DNA from: Phocaeicola fibrisolvens
GTDB taxonomy: Bacteria; Bacteroidota; Bacteroidia; Bacteroidales; Bacteroidaceae
Direction of reading: 5' to 3'
DNA: 64,000 nucleotides
Assembly: GCF_025567125.1 (NCBI RefSeq)
Contig: NZ_JAOQJI010000008.1
Span: 1 to 64,000, forward strand
The translations under genes and the position numbers were made by a program. The notes under the pieces were generated by a model. That model had not been told where the DNA came from. It made no database searches and was given only the letters and a program-made list of their open reading frames with translations. Below are positions 42,666 through 51,480 of the stretch, in pieces; the first letter of the stretch is position 1; every line of letters starts with the position of its first letter.

Positions 42666-43169
42666 ATGAAAACGGCAACTTTTGCTCAGAATCTGTTGAG
42701 CATGCAGACAGAACTACTTCATTTCGCTTATAAGCTGACGGCTGACCGTGAGGAAGCGAATGACCTTCTCCAGGAGACTTCCCTGAAGGCGCTGGATAAT
42801 GAGGAAAAGTATGTAGCGGAAACGAACTTCAAGGGATGGATTTATACCATCATGCGTAATATATTCATTAATAATTATCGCAAGACATTGCGCGACCAGA
42901 CGTATGTAGACAATACCGACAACCAGTTTTTCTTAAACTTGGGAGTGGATATTGAAGATGATTCTATGCAGGGGTCTTACGATTTAAAGGAAATGCGCCG
43001 TATTGTGAATGCATTGCCCAAGGAATATCGTGTACCTTTTGCCATGTATGTGTCTGGTTTCAAATATCGTGAAATCGCAGATAAATTGAATCTTCCTCTG
43101 GGTACGGTGAAGAGTCGTATTTACTTCACTCGTCAGAGATTGCAGGAAGACTTGAAAGATTTCCGATAA
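42666..43169 (+). CDS. Sigma-70 family (ECF-type) RNA polymerase sigma factor
   Basis: Protein of 167 residues with region 2 (L-T-A-D-R-E-E-A-N-D-L-L-Q-E-T, then G-W-I-Y-T-I-M-R-N) and region 4 (Y-R-E-I-A-D-K-L-N-L-P-L-G-T-V-K-S-R). It has no region 3, as in ECF factors. No anti-sigma factor lies beside it, unlike the sigma gene at 53837, so control is probably by expression or a distant partner. It is monocistronic with a good terminator. Confidence 0.9.
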   Translation: MKTATFAQNLLSMQTELLHFAYKLTADREEANDLLQETSLKALDNEEKYVAETNFKGWIYTIMRNIFINNYRKTLRDQTYVDNTDNQFFLNLGVDIEDDSMQGSYDLKEMRRIVNALPKEYRVPFAMYVSGFKYREIADKLNLPLGTVKSRIYFTRQRLQEDLKDFR

Positions 43170-43217
43170 CAGATGATGATAACTCTCTATCTTTAAAAAT
43201 AATAATATATTTTGTAG

Positions 43218-43251
43218 ACGCCGGTAACTGTGAAAGTCCCCGGCGTTTATT
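43218..43251 (+). terminator. Terminator of the sigma factor gene
   Basis: ACGCCGG (43218-43224) pairs with CCGGCGT (43240-43246), followed by TTATTTTT. It is 20 bp before the end of the convergent VanZ-like gene. Confidence 0.75.
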
Positions 43252-43269
43252 TTTATATGAGATATCAGT

Positions 43270-43665
43270 TTATTTCTTCGAGTGGAATTTTTTTCGGATA
43301 AACGGACGGTATAGGTAGTAACCGGCTAGTGAGGCGAGGAGTACTCCGATGCAATTGGCTGCGAAATCCATCCAGTCGCCACTTCGGTTTTCTGTGCAAC
43401 AAGATTGCAGAATCTCAATGGTTCCGCTCATCAGGATGGGCAGCAAGATGCTACCCACAATTAAATGGCTTTTTTGGATGTGGGAATGGCGTATCAAATA
43501 TTCTATCCACAATAGCGAACTGAGTCCTCCGTACATACAGATGTGAACCACCTTGTCAAAATTGTTGATTTCGTCCAGTTGAGTTTGGGGAGGAGTGAAG
43601 AAGGAAAGAAACCAAATCACAAGGATAACCAAAATAGAAAATGGATAATGTCTGAGTATATGCAT
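43270..43665 (-). CDS. VanZ family membrane protein
   Basis: Protein of 131 residues with four hydrophobic segments. The pattern D-K-V-V-H-I-C-M-Y-G-G-L between helices and the D-W-M-D-F-A-A-N-C-I-G segment before the last helix are typical of VanZ-like proteins. Function is unknown outside glycopeptide resistance; nothing here suggests resistance. Confidence 0.82.
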   Translation of the reverse strand: MHILRHYPFSILVILVIWFLSFFTPPQTQLDEINNFDKVVHICMYGGLSSLLWIEYLIRHSHIQKSHLIVGSILLPILMSGTIEILQSCCTENRSGDWMDFAANCIGVLLASLAGYYLYRPFIRKKFHSKK

Positions 43666-43691
43666 TTTGAGTAATACTTTAATTTTTTCTG

Positions 43692-43719
43692 CAAAAATAC
43701 GATATTTTTTGTACTTTTG
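43692..43719. promoter_or_regulatory. Divergent promoter -7 elements
   Basis: TATTTTTG on the minus strand (43692-43699) fits the VanZ-like gene. TACTTTTG on the plus strand (43712-43719) fits the transporter gene 38 bp further on. Only 12 bp separate them, so the two promoters may compete. Confidence 0.55.
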
Positions 43720-43756
43720 TTTCCTGTTTGAAGTCTAATTATAATAAAAAAGACGT

Positions 43757-45130
43757 ATGCAGCATAAAAATGAAAGAGTTAGTTTCGGTAGTAAACTAGG
43801 AGCGATACTGGCAGCCGCAGGTTCAGCGGTAGGTTTGGGTAATATCTGGCGTTTCCCGTATGAGACAGGGAACCACGGTGGGGCTGCATTTATTTTGATT
43901 TATCTGGGTTGTGTCGTAATTTTCGGACTTCCCATTATGATTGCGGAATTCACCATCGGACGCCGTTCTAAAGCTTGTACAGGGGGGGCTTATGAGACGT
44001 TGGCTCCGGGAACAGCTTGGAAATGGGTAGGGTATGCCGGTGTACTGACCGGATTCCTGATTCTGGGTTATTATTCGGTGGTAGCCGGGTGGACATTGGA
44101 ATATGTCTGGCAGGCGGTTACCGGCGGTTTATCCGGTAAAACATCTGACGAATATGTGACCATGTTTCAGGATTTTTCTCAACAACCATTCCGACCTCTT
44201 CTTTGGTTGTTTGTGTTTATGTTTGCGACACACTTTGTGATTGTAAAAGGGGTGAAGGACGGAATTGAGAAATCTTCTAAAATCATGATGCCTCTGTTGT
44301 TTATCTTGGTAATTCTGTTGGCCGGATGTTCGGTAATGTTGCCAGGGGCAGAAAAAGGTGTCAAATTCTTGTTGCATCCTGATTTCAGCAAAGTGACTCC
44401 GGATGTTTTCTTGGGGGCTATGGGACAAGCCTTCTTTTCCTTGAGTCTGGGGATGGGATGTCTGTCTACGTATGCTTCTTATTTTGGAAAGGAAACTCGT
44501 TTGGGACATACGGCTTTGAGTGTGGGGCTGATAGATACCTGTGTAGCAGTATTGGCGGGACTGATTATTTTTCCGGCTGCCTTTTCTGTGGGAATTCAGC
44601 CAGATGCCGGCCCTTCATTGATTTTCATCACTTTACCCAATGTATTTCAGCAGGCTTTTTCGGGTGTGCCTCTGTTGGCATACATCTGTTCCATCGCCTT
44701 TTATGTATTATTGGCGCTGGCAGCCCTGACTTCAACAATCTCTCTTCATGAAGTATCTACTGCTTTTCTGCACGAAAAATTTCATTTTACGAGAGGGCGT
44801 TCGGCTTGTATCGTAACAGGAGGCTGTCTGATTATTGGCATTGTTTCATCGCTTGCCTTGGGTGAGTGGAACAATGTAAAAATTGCCGGATTGAATATGT
44901 TTGATGCTTTGGATTATTTGACGGCTAAGATTATGCTCCCTGTATGCGGTATGTTTGCCGCTATTTTTGTGGGCTGGATACTCGATAAGCATATTGTAAA
45001 GGGAGAAGTGACTAATTATGGCAAGTTGAAAGCTCCTTATTACCCCGTGTATCTGTTGATTCTTCGCTTTGTGGCTCCGATTGGGATTTTGGCCATATTT
45101 ATGAATGAATTAGGTTTGCTGCGGGGGTGA
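43757..45130 (+). CDS. Sodium-dependent transporter, neurotransmitter:sodium symporter family
   Basis: Protein of 457 residues with about eleven membrane segments. The N-terminal G-S-A-V-G-L-G-N-I-W-R-F-P-Y is the broken first helix that holds the sodium and substrate sites in LeuT and MhsT. It should import an amino acid with sodium across the inner membrane; which one is not clear. Eleven rather than twelve helices is common in bacterial members. The next gene starts on the last base of its stop codon (TGATG). Confidence 0.92.
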   Translation: MQHKNERVSFGSKLGAILAAAGSAVGLGNIWRFPYETGNHGGAAFILIYLGCVVIFGLPIMIAEFTIGRRSKACTGGAYETLAPGTAWKWVGYAGVLTGFLILGYYSVVAGWTLEYVWQAVTGGLSGKTSDEYVTMFQDFSQQPFRPLLWLFVFMFATHFVIVKGVKDGIEKSSKIMMPLLFILVILLAGCSVMLPGAEKGVKFLLHPDFSKVTPDVFLGAMGQAFFSLSLGMGCLSTYASYFGKETRLGHTALSVGLIDTCVAVLAGLIIFPAAFSVGIQPDAGPSLIFITLPNVFQQAFSGVPLLAYICSIAFYVLLALAALTSTISLHEVSTAFLHEKFHFTRGRSACIVTGGCLIIGIVSSLALGEWNNVKIAGLNMFDALDYLTAKIMLPVCGMFAAIFVGWILDKHIVKGEVTNYGKLKAPYYPVYLLILRFVAPIGILAIFMNELGLLRG

Positions 45131-46029
45131 TGTGGAAAGACTTCTTTTACTATTCGAAATCTGAGCGCAGGGTAATTCTGTTTCTTCTGGCTCTGCTGGT
45201 GGTGACCGGAGGTGGATTGTGGGTATGGAGGTATGCCTATCCTCCGGTACAAGTACGCTCTGAAAGCTGCGTGGAAATAGATTCTTTCCTTGCAGGCGTG
45301 AAAAAACGAGAAGCGGCGTATGCAGTTCGTAGTAAAAGAAAATCGGAGAGTCGGCCCGTCGTCCTTTTTGACTTTGACCCTAATACGGCCGATTCAGTGG
45401 AACTTCGAAGCTTGGGTCTGCCGGCTTTTGTCGTTCGCAATATCCTTCATTACCGGGAAAAGGGTGGGGTGTTTCGTACTTCCGACGCCTTTGCCAAGAT
45501 TTACGGATTGAAGAAAGAACAGTTTCTTCAATTGAAACCTTATATTCAGATTGCCCCTCGTGAGACAGCGAAACAAGATTCTGTCCGTTTAAACACGTCG
45601 GTTCAGAAAAATGCCGGATGGGTAGAAAAATATGCATCGGGAACAGTGGTGTCGTTGAATGAGGCAGATACCAGTCAGTTGAAGCGGGTTCCTGGCATTG
45701 GCAGCGGACTCGCTAAGATGATTGTGGCTTACCGTGATAAACTGGGAGGATTTACCCATCTGGAGCAACTACAGGAAATTCCGCATGTAGATACGTGTTT
45801 GAACAAGTGGTTTGTGGTGAAAGGCGTTCCGTTCCGTATGATCAGGGTGAATAAAGACGGGCTGGAGAAGCTTCGGAATCACCCTTATATGGATTTTTAC
45901 AAGGCTCGGGCTATATTGGAATATCGTCGTAAGCGTGGGAAAATAAAAGGTCTTTCCCGGCTTTCTTTGTTTGAAGAGTTTACCGAGAAAGACCTTCGTC
46001 GTCTGACTCCTTATTTATCGTTTGAATAA
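45130..46029 (+). CDS. Membrane-anchored helix-hairpin-helix protein (ComEA-like)
   Basis: Protein of 299 residues. One N-terminal membrane helix (about 15-37) is followed by three helix-hairpin-helix units: around F-D-P-N-T-A-D-S-V-E-L-R, around L-N-E-A-D-T-S-Q-L-K-R-V-P-G-I-G, and a C-terminal one with Y-K-A-R-A-I-L-E-Y-R. Such units bind DNA without sequence preference. The extracytoplasmic placement resembles ComEA, the DNA receptor of natural uptake. I prefer ATG 45130 over GTG 45127. It is translationally coupled to the transporter gene, which suggests no shared pathway. Confidence 0.82.
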   Translation: MWKDFFYYSKSERRVILFLLALLVVTGGGLWVWRYAYPPVQVRSESCVEIDSFLAGVKKREAAYAVRSKRKSESRPVVLFDFDPNTADSVELRSLGLPAFVVRNILHYREKGGVFRTSDAFAKIYGLKKEQFLQLKPYIQIAPRETAKQDSVRLNTSVQKNAGWVEKYASGTVVSLNEADTSQLKRVPGIGSGLAKMIVAYRDKLGGFTHLEQLQEIPHVDTCLNKWFVVKGVPFRMIRVNKDGLEKLRNHPYMDFYKARAILEYRRKRGKIKGLSRLSLFEEFTEKDLRRLTPYLSFE

Positions 46030-46035
46030 AAAAGA

Positions 46036-47454
46036 TTATTTACGGGTATATCCAGCGGCTTCTGCAATCTTTACCGGAATCTCAGTATTGTCAATGCGGT
46101 TTTGGAACTTTTCGGCTCCTGCTCCAATCGCAAAAACGGGTACATAACCTGCGGAATGTCCTCCGCTGGTCCATCCTGTCAGGGCAATTTCGTCGATGAT
46201 ACGTTTGGCTTCGGCTGCAAGGGGTTCATCTTGTGCATATTCGCTCTTTTCCATTTTCGCCTGCTGGTTCTTCAGACTCTGTTCGTAAACCGTTCGGAGG
46301 CGGGCCTCTTGTGCATCGGTCAGTTTGATTTTATCCCAAAATCCGAAATTGTCCTTCAATGCTTGTTGCACGGCTTCCCAGCTTACCTGATTATGAGTCT
46401 TGATACGGAGTTGGTTAATCATCCGCGTGAATCCATTTTCGCTTACTTTCTGATTTTTGAGAACTTGTAAGTTCAGTTGATACGGACCTTTTCCCAGTAC
46501 AAAACCACCGGTTTCGTGATCGGCTGTAATGACGATTAAGGTTTCGTCCGGGTGCTGTGAATAGAATTCATAAGCTACTTTAATGGCATTATCAAAATCC
46601 ATGATTTCATGGAATACGGTGGCTGCATCGTTGCTGTGACATGCCCAGTCTATTTTACCTCCTTCTACCATCAGGAAGAAGCCTTTTGATAAATCCTTGG
46701 AAAGGAAATTAATGGCAGAGCGGGTGATTTCCTGTAGCGTCATGTCACCTTTCTTTCGGTCAATAGCATAAGGAATGGCCGTACGGTCGGTTTTGGAAGA
46801 GGCTTCCGGTTGCAGTAGAATCATCTTCTCAGCTTTCTTGCTTTTTTTAAGGTAATCTTTGTAACCCCGTGCTATGGTATATCCGTATTGGTCAGCCATT
46901 TGGTAAAGATTTTCGGCCTGTGGATTGTTTTTATCTTCTGGCTGCAGAAAATCGGAACCGGCATAAAAATCGAATCCTGTTTTATATAGGTCGGTTCCAA
47001 TGGCATAATAACTGCTTCTTCCGGCTGCATGGGCATAAAAAGCGGCTGGGGTAGCATGGTCGACACTTACACTAGTGGCCACACCGACCCGACATCCTTT
47101 GTCTTTTGCCCATGTGGCAATGCTGTATACGGGAGTCTGCAAGTCTTTCAAGACTCCGATGGCTCCGTTTTTTGTCTTGTTTCCTGTAGCCAAAGCCGTT
47201 CCAGCTGCAGCAGAGTCTGTAACCCCATTGGTTGCAGAGAAAGTTGTGGCCATAGTGGCATAGGGGAATTGTGTAAATTGCAGCGGGGTGATACCGATTT
47301 TTTCTTCCAGTTCCCCAAGGTAAAGTTCTGTTCCTTGTACTTGGTTAACTCCCATTCCATCTCCGATGAAATAGAATACATACTTGGCTTGCTGTGCATC
47401 TAGCTGACAGAAGGACAGTAGGATGAACATAAAAGCGATAGATAGTTTTTTCAT
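46036..47454 (-). CDS. Alkaline phosphatase, exported
   Basis: Protein of 472 residues with a signal peptide ending at about A20. The metal site begins F-I-G-D-G-M-G (Asp32), the nucleophile is Ser81 in T-D-S-A-A-A-G-T, and A-D-H-E-T-G-G and S-G-G-H-S-A-G supply later ligands. It hydrolyses phosphate monoesters in the periplasm. It is convergent with the HhH gene, 6 bp apart. A minus-strand TATTTTCG (47480-47487), one base off the -7 consensus, lies 26 bp before the start. No Pho box can be named. Confidence 0.93.
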   Translation of the reverse strand: MKKLSIAFMFILLSFCQLDAQQAKYVFYFIGDGMGVNQVQGTELYLGELEEKIGITPLQFTQFPYATMATTFSATNGVTDSAAAGTALATGNKTKNGAIGVLKDLQTPVYSIATWAKDKGCRVGVATSVSVDHATPAAFYAHAAGRSSYYAIGTDLYKTGFDFYAGSDFLQPEDKNNPQAENLYQMADQYGYTIARGYKDYLKKSKKAEKMILLQPEASSKTDRTAIPYAIDRKKGDMTLQEITRSAINFLSKDLSKGFFLMVEGGKIDWACHSNDAATVFHEIMDFDNAIKVAYEFYSQHPDETLIVITADHETGGFVLGKGPYQLNLQVLKNQKVSENGFTRMINQLRIKTHNQVSWEAVQQALKDNFGFWDKIKLTDAQEARLRTVYEQSLKNQQAKMEKSEYAQDEPLAAEAKRIIDEIALTGWTSGGHSAGYVPVFAIGAGAEKFQNRIDNTEIPVKIAEAAGYTRK

Positions 47455-47603
47455 GATGCTATAAGTTGAGTTTTCTCCGCGAAAATAAAGAAAAAAGCGG
47501 TTTCTTGCTTCTTTTTAAAGAAAAGATGAAAAAAAAGGGAAACGTTTTTGCCTTCTTTCATTTTTCATAAGTGAAGATATTACATTCTTCTAAATTTTAT
47601 ATT

Positions 47604-48566
47604 ATGGAAAAAAGAATTTTAACTGGGGCATGTATGGTTTTGTCCTTGTTGGCTGCTTGCCAGCAGAAAGAGTCTTTACAGGAAATGAACAATCATCCTG
47701 TTGTCAATTTGGAAGCATCGGTCTATACTCTGGGAAATACGTCCAGGACAGTGACGGATGAGTCTGGTAGTACCACTTTCTCAGAAGGAGATGAACTGGG
47801 CTTTTTTATGCCTGGGGAAACAGAGTCTGTGAAATGGACATTAACAGGGAGTAAATGGGTCTCCGAGTCTTCGTTAGCATGGAAAGATAAGGTCAGCAGT
47901 TTTACGTTTTGTGCTTTCTATCCTTATGGGGAGGGAACAGCTACTTGTGACAATATTCCTATGCCGGATTTAAGCAAACAGCAAGGTACGTTGGCCGGTT
48001 TGGGAACTTTTGATTTCCTTTCAGCACGTTGTCAGACCAGTTATAAAGAAACAGACAATGGCACAGTCTCTTTTACGGGAGCTTCTTCTTTTCAGCATGT
48101 GTACAGTTTGGTGTCCATTACCATTAAAAAAGATTTGCCTACAGAGAATGTGTTGCTAAATAAAGCTACTTTTCAAGGACACAATTTGTTTAGTCGCAGT
48201 ACTTATCATTTTGGAAAGTCGGCTGGAGAGGATGGGCTTTCTTTCATTGAATCGTCTTTAGTACATGCGTTGACCTTTCAGTATGAAGAACCTGTCAGCA
48301 TTTCCGAGGAATCGGGATATACTTTGCACCTCTTGTGCAATCCTGCAGAACTGACAGAAGATTCAGAATTTTCCATTGCTTATCAGCGTGACGGTATAGC
48401 TCATACGGCTTCGACAAAGAAATTGGGAAAACAATTTAATGCGGGTAAATATTATCGGTTCGTGTTAAGATTGACAAAAGAAGAACTGAAGCTGGAAGGC
48501 AGTGAGATTTCCGACTGGGTTTCTGAAGAACTTCCAGAAATAGCTGTGGATGAAATACCGGCATAA
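47604..48566 (+). CDS. Fimbrillin-family lipoprotein
   Basis: Protein of 320 residues from ATG 47604. The signal ends L-S-L-L-A-A-C with Cys18 or 19 lipidated, followed by Q-Q-K-E-S, which resembles the surface-export signal of Bacteroides lipoproteins. The body has two beta-rich halves with the hallmarks of the Mfa1/FimA-like fold (F-S-E-G-D-E-L-G-F-F, F-T-F-C-A-F-Y-P-Y, Y-Y-R-F-V-L-R-L-T). Such proteins form or cap fimbriae. It stands alone, with no anchor or usher partner nearby, so it may be a solitary surface adhesin. Confidence 0.83.
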   Translation: MEKRILTGACMVLSLLAACQQKESLQEMNNHPVVNLEASVYTLGNTSRTVTDESGSTTFSEGDELGFFMPGETESVKWTLTGSKWVSESSLAWKDKVSSFTFCAFYPYGEGTATCDNIPMPDLSKQQGTLAGLGTFDFLSARCQTSYKETDNGTVSFTGASSFQHVYSLVSITIKKDLPTENVLLNKATFQGHNLFSRSTYHFGKSAGEDGLSFIESSLVHALTFQYEEPVSISEESGYTLHLLCNPAELTEDSEFSIAYQRDGIAHTASTKKLGKQFNAGKYYRFVLRLTKEELKLEGSEISDWVSEELPEIAVDEIPA

Positions 48567-48595
48567 GCTAACCCACCTTGTTCCTTAATGTGATT

Positions 48596-48626
48596 TCCGG
48601 GAAGGTGAATCCTTCCCGGATTTTTC
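48596..48626 (+). terminator. Terminator of the fimbrillin gene
   Basis: A perfect 10-bp stem, 48596-48605 with 48611-48620, loop of 5, then TTTTTC. Confidence 0.88.
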
Positions 48627-48680
48627 GTCAGATTGTTTATCTCTTGAAATGGATTTGTCATGATTCTCAGAAAAAACATG

Positions 48681-48688
48681 TAACTTTG
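48681..48688 (+). promoter_or_regulatory. -7 element of the xpt operon
   Basis: TAACTTTG; TTTG at 48654-48657 lies 23 bp upstream, longer than usual. The leader of about 40 nt is too short for a purine riboswitch. Confidence 0.55.
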
Positions 48689-48732
48689 CGCCCTTAAATA
48701 GGACAACAATCAATTTCAAGTTCGTTAATAAA

Positions 48733-49302
48733 ATGAAAGCACTCAAGGAACGCATCATTCGTGATGGAAAATGCTTTGAAGGAGGAATCCTCAAAGTCGA
48801 TAATTTTATTAATCATCAGATGGATCCTATCCTGATGAAGTCGATGGCGGTAGAGTTTGTACGTAGATTTGCCAGTACGAAAATCAACAAAATTCTGACC
48901 ATAGAGGCCAGTGGTATTGCACCTGCTATCATGGTGGGCTACTTGTTGGAGCTTCCGGTGGTATTTGCAAAAAAGAAACAACCTAGCACCATGGAGAATA
49001 TGTTGACGACTACAGTGTATTCTTTTACGAAAGGCCGTACGTATGATGTGTGTGTCAGCAAGGATTACTTGTGCCCTGGCGACAAAGTGTTGTTTATTGA
49101 TGATTTCCTGGCAAACGGAAATGCAGCCAAAGGCATTATTGATTTGGTTGCAAAAGCCAATGCAGAACTGGTAGGTATGGGATTTTTAATTGAAAAGTCT
49201 TTCCAGCATGGAGGAGATTATCTGAGAGAACAGGGAATTCATGTGGAATCATTGGCCATTATTGAAAGTTTGGACAATTGTCAAATCAAAATAAAAGATT
49301 GA
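48733..49302 (+). CDS. xpt: Xanthine phosphoribosyltransferase
   Basis: Protein of 189 residues, the usual length for Xpt. The PRPP loop V-L-F-I-D-D-F-L-A-N-G is at 119-129. It converts xanthine and PRPP to XMP for purine salvage in the cytoplasm. It is followed 7 bp later by a nucleobase permease, the same pairing as xpt-pbuX in Firmicutes. Confidence 0.93.
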   Translation: MKALKERIIRDGKCFEGGILKVDNFINHQMDPILMKSMAVEFVRRFASTKINKILTIEASGIAPAIMVGYLLELPVVFAKKKQPSTMENMLTTTVYSFTKGRTYDVCVSKDYLCPGDKVLFIDDFLANGNAAKGIIDLVAKANAELVGMGFLIEKSFQHGGDYLREQGIHVESLAIIESLDNCQIKIKD

Positions 49303-49309
49303 TTTTTGG

Positions 49310-50644
49310 ATGGAACAAGAACAACAGAATGGAGCCCAGAGTGCCGGGCTTATTTACGGGCTGAATGATCGTCCGCCTTTGAAAGATGCTATTTTTGCGG
49401 CTCTGCAGCATCTGCTTGCTATTTTTGTAGCGATTATAACCCCTCCGTTGATTATTGCAGGAGCATTGAAACTGGATTTGGAAACTACCGGTTTTTTGGT
49501 TTCCATGGCACTTTTTGCGTCTGGAATATCTACTTTTATTCAATGTCGGCGAGTTGGTCCAATTGGTTGTGGATTGCTGTGTATACAAGGAACCAGTTTC
49601 TCTTTCATCGGTCCGATTATTTCTGCCGGGCTGACAGGAGGGCTCAGTGCCATATTCGGAGCTTGTATCGTCGCTTCATCGGTAGAGATGCTGATTAGCC
49701 GGATTCTGAAATATACACGTCGGGTAATTACTCCATTGGTTTCGGGTATTGTGGTGACATTGATTGGCATGAGTCTGATAAAAGTCGGTATATCGGCGTG
49801 TGGGGGTGGAGCAGCTGCTCAGGCAGATGGAACGTTTGGAGCTTTCCATCATATAGGACTGGCCGCTTTGGTACTGGTTTTGATTATTTTCTTTAACCGC
49901 AGTTCCAATCGTTATTTACGAATGAGTTCGATTGTTATCGGACTGGTTGTGGGATATGTACTGGCCTGGGCTTTGGGAATGGTCGATTTTTCGGCAGTAC
50001 AAAGTTATGGGGGGGTTAATATTCCCATTCCCTTCCGATACGGTATATCGTTTGATATTTCAGCTATTATCGGGTTGGCTTTGGTCTATCTGATTACAGC
50101 CATTGAGGCTTATGGAGATATTACTGCAAACTCTTTGATTTCTGGAGAACCTGTGGAAGGGGAGACTTTCGTCAAGCGTGCGTCGGGTGGTATTCTGGCT
50201 GATGGATTTAATTCCATGCTGGCAGGCTTTTTCAATTCTTTTCCAAATTCCATTTTTGCTCAGAATAACGGTATGATTCAATTGACTGGAGTGGCCAGCC
50301 GTTATGTGGGATATTTTATTGCAGGTTTCCTTATTTTACTGGGATTGTTTCCCGCAGTCGGGTTGGTATTTTCATTAATGCCTGAGCCGGTATTAGGAGG
50401 GGCTACCTTGTTAATGTTTGGTACGGTAGCTGCTGCGGGTATCCGAATTATTTCTTCACAGAAAATTGACCGTAAGGCTACATTGGTCATGGCACTGAGT
50501 TTCTCGTTTGGTTTGAGTGTGGAACTTGTACCGGATATATTATGTCAGCTTCCGGATACATTGCGTAACATATTTTCTTCAGGAATAACGACGGGAGGTT
50601 TGACCGCGATTCTAGCAAATCTGTTGATTCAGATAAAGGAGTGA
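49310..50644 (+). CDS. Nucleobase:cation symporter-2, probable xanthine permease
   Basis: Protein of 444 residues with about fourteen membrane segments. The NAT/NCS2 signature appears as A-Q-N-N-G-M-I-Q-L-T-G in the second half. It should import a purine with protons. Xanthine is the likely substrate because of the xpt gene in the same operon; uracil cannot be excluded from sequence alone. Confidence 0.92.
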   Translation: MEQEQQNGAQSAGLIYGLNDRPPLKDAIFAALQHLLAIFVAIITPPLIIAGALKLDLETTGFLVSMALFASGISTFIQCRRVGPIGCGLLCIQGTSFSFIGPIISAGLTGGLSAIFGACIVASSVEMLISRILKYTRRVITPLVSGIVVTLIGMSLIKVGISACGGGAAAQADGTFGAFHHIGLAALVLVLIIFFNRSSNRYLRMSSIVIGLVVGYVLAWALGMVDFSAVQSYGGVNIPIPFRYGISFDISAIIGLALVYLITAIEAYGDITANSLISGEPVEGETFVKRASGGILADGFNSMLAGFFNSFPNSIFAQNNGMIQLTGVASRYVGYFIAGFLILLGLFPAVGLVFSLMPEPVLGGATLLMFGTVAAAGIRIISSQKIDRKATLVMALSFSFGLSVELVPDILCQLPDTLRNIFSSGITTGGLTAILANLLIQIKE

Positions 50645-50659
50645 TATAAATGATATATA

Positions 50660-50698
50660 AAAAAACTCCGCTTCTCCTTAAAAGGAGCGGAGTTTTTT
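50660..50698. terminator. Bidirectional terminator
   Basis: A 13-bp stem, 50660-50672 with 50686-50698, with A6 on the left and T6 on the right. It serves the permease gene and the convergent hsp20 gene. Confidence 0.88.
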
Positions 50699-50715
50699 AT
50701 TAGAAGGTCTTATGT

Positions 50716-51144
50716 TTATTTGACTTCGATAACCTTACTAGCTTGTGCTTTTTCTTCGTTCATCTTCTTGGGCAGATCAATAGTCAATACACCGTCGTTT
50801 ACGGAAGCATTGATTTTTTCTTTTTCTACGTCATCAGGGATAATCATAGATTGTTCGAATTTGCTATAAGAGAATTCGCGGCGCAAGTATTTCTTGTTCT
50901 CGTCTTTGTTCTCATTTTTCTTTTCCATTGAGATGGTAAGTGTGTTGTCGTCAGCCAGCTGTACATGGAAGTCATTTTTTGTCATGCCGGGAGCTGCCAA
51001 TTCAACTTTGTACTCTTTCTCGCTTTCAATTACGTTGATTGCAGGAGCAGTACTGTTGGCCTTTACCATCCAGTCGTTATCAAAGAAATCATTAAAGATA
51101 CTTGGTAACCAGTTCTGATTGTAATTTTTTCTAGTCGGCATCAT
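50716..51144 (-). CDS. Small heat-shock protein, Hsp20/alpha-crystallin family
   Basis: Protein of 142 residues. The alpha-crystallin domain spans about 33-130 (Y-K-V-E-L-A-A-P-G-M, then the late I-N-A-S-V-N-D-G-V-L-T-I-D-L-P motif). It holds unfolding proteins without ATP in the cytoplasm. The start is M-M-P-T; the second ATG is equally possible. No CIRCE element is visible upstream. Confidence 0.94.
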   Translation of the reverse strand: MMPTRKNYNQNWLPSIFNDFFDNDWMVKANSTAPAINVIESEKEYKVELAAPGMTKNDFHVQLADDNTLTISMEKKNENKDENKKYLRREFSYSKFEQSMIIPDDVEKEKINASVNDGVLTIDLPKKMNEEKAQASKVIEVK

Positions 51145-51426
51145 AGTTGTAATCTCCTATCATTAAGTTCTTTATTTATCATTTTTTTCTTGTGGAGGGT
51201 TTCTGCTTTCGCTTCCGCGATCCACTTAGGAGAGTGCAAAACCTGTACCTGTTTTGTGTAGGTGTACCCAAAAGGATTCGGATTTTAATTTCTGTTTAAC
51301 TAAGAGGCTTGTTTTTAAACTAAGGAAAACATTATTCGGTGACAAGAAGACAGAATGTGGACAATCTGACACAAATCAAGCTGTCATAGTTGCGTTGGGG
51401 AGGGAAAGCCTATCACATTATAGCAT
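51145..51426. other. Gene-free stretch upstream of hsp20
   Basis: No convincing gene on either strand. On the minus strand a weak GTGGA/TCCAC pairing near 51190-51225 could fold the hsp20 leader, but it is short. No exact -7 element is seen, so hsp20 may use another sigma factor. A plus-strand open frame from 51254 runs into the terminator and looks spurious. Confidence 0.5.
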
Positions 51427-51456
51427 AAAAAAGGCCGTACAAATCAGTTACGGCCT
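51427..51456 (-). terminator. Terminator of the DUF3332 gene
   Basis: On the minus strand an 8-bp stem (51449-51456 with 51432-51439) is followed by T6. Confidence 0.78.
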
Positions 51457-51480
51457 CTTTTGTTGTATGATGAATAAATG

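Noticed and set aside
48689..48732. Purine riboswitch ahead of xpt
   Set aside because: The leader after the -7 element is about 40 nt, too short, and no three-way junction can be drawn.
51145..51430. RNA thermometer or CIRCE element for hsp20
   Set aside because: Only a 5-bp pairing is visible and no CIRCE inverted repeat is present.
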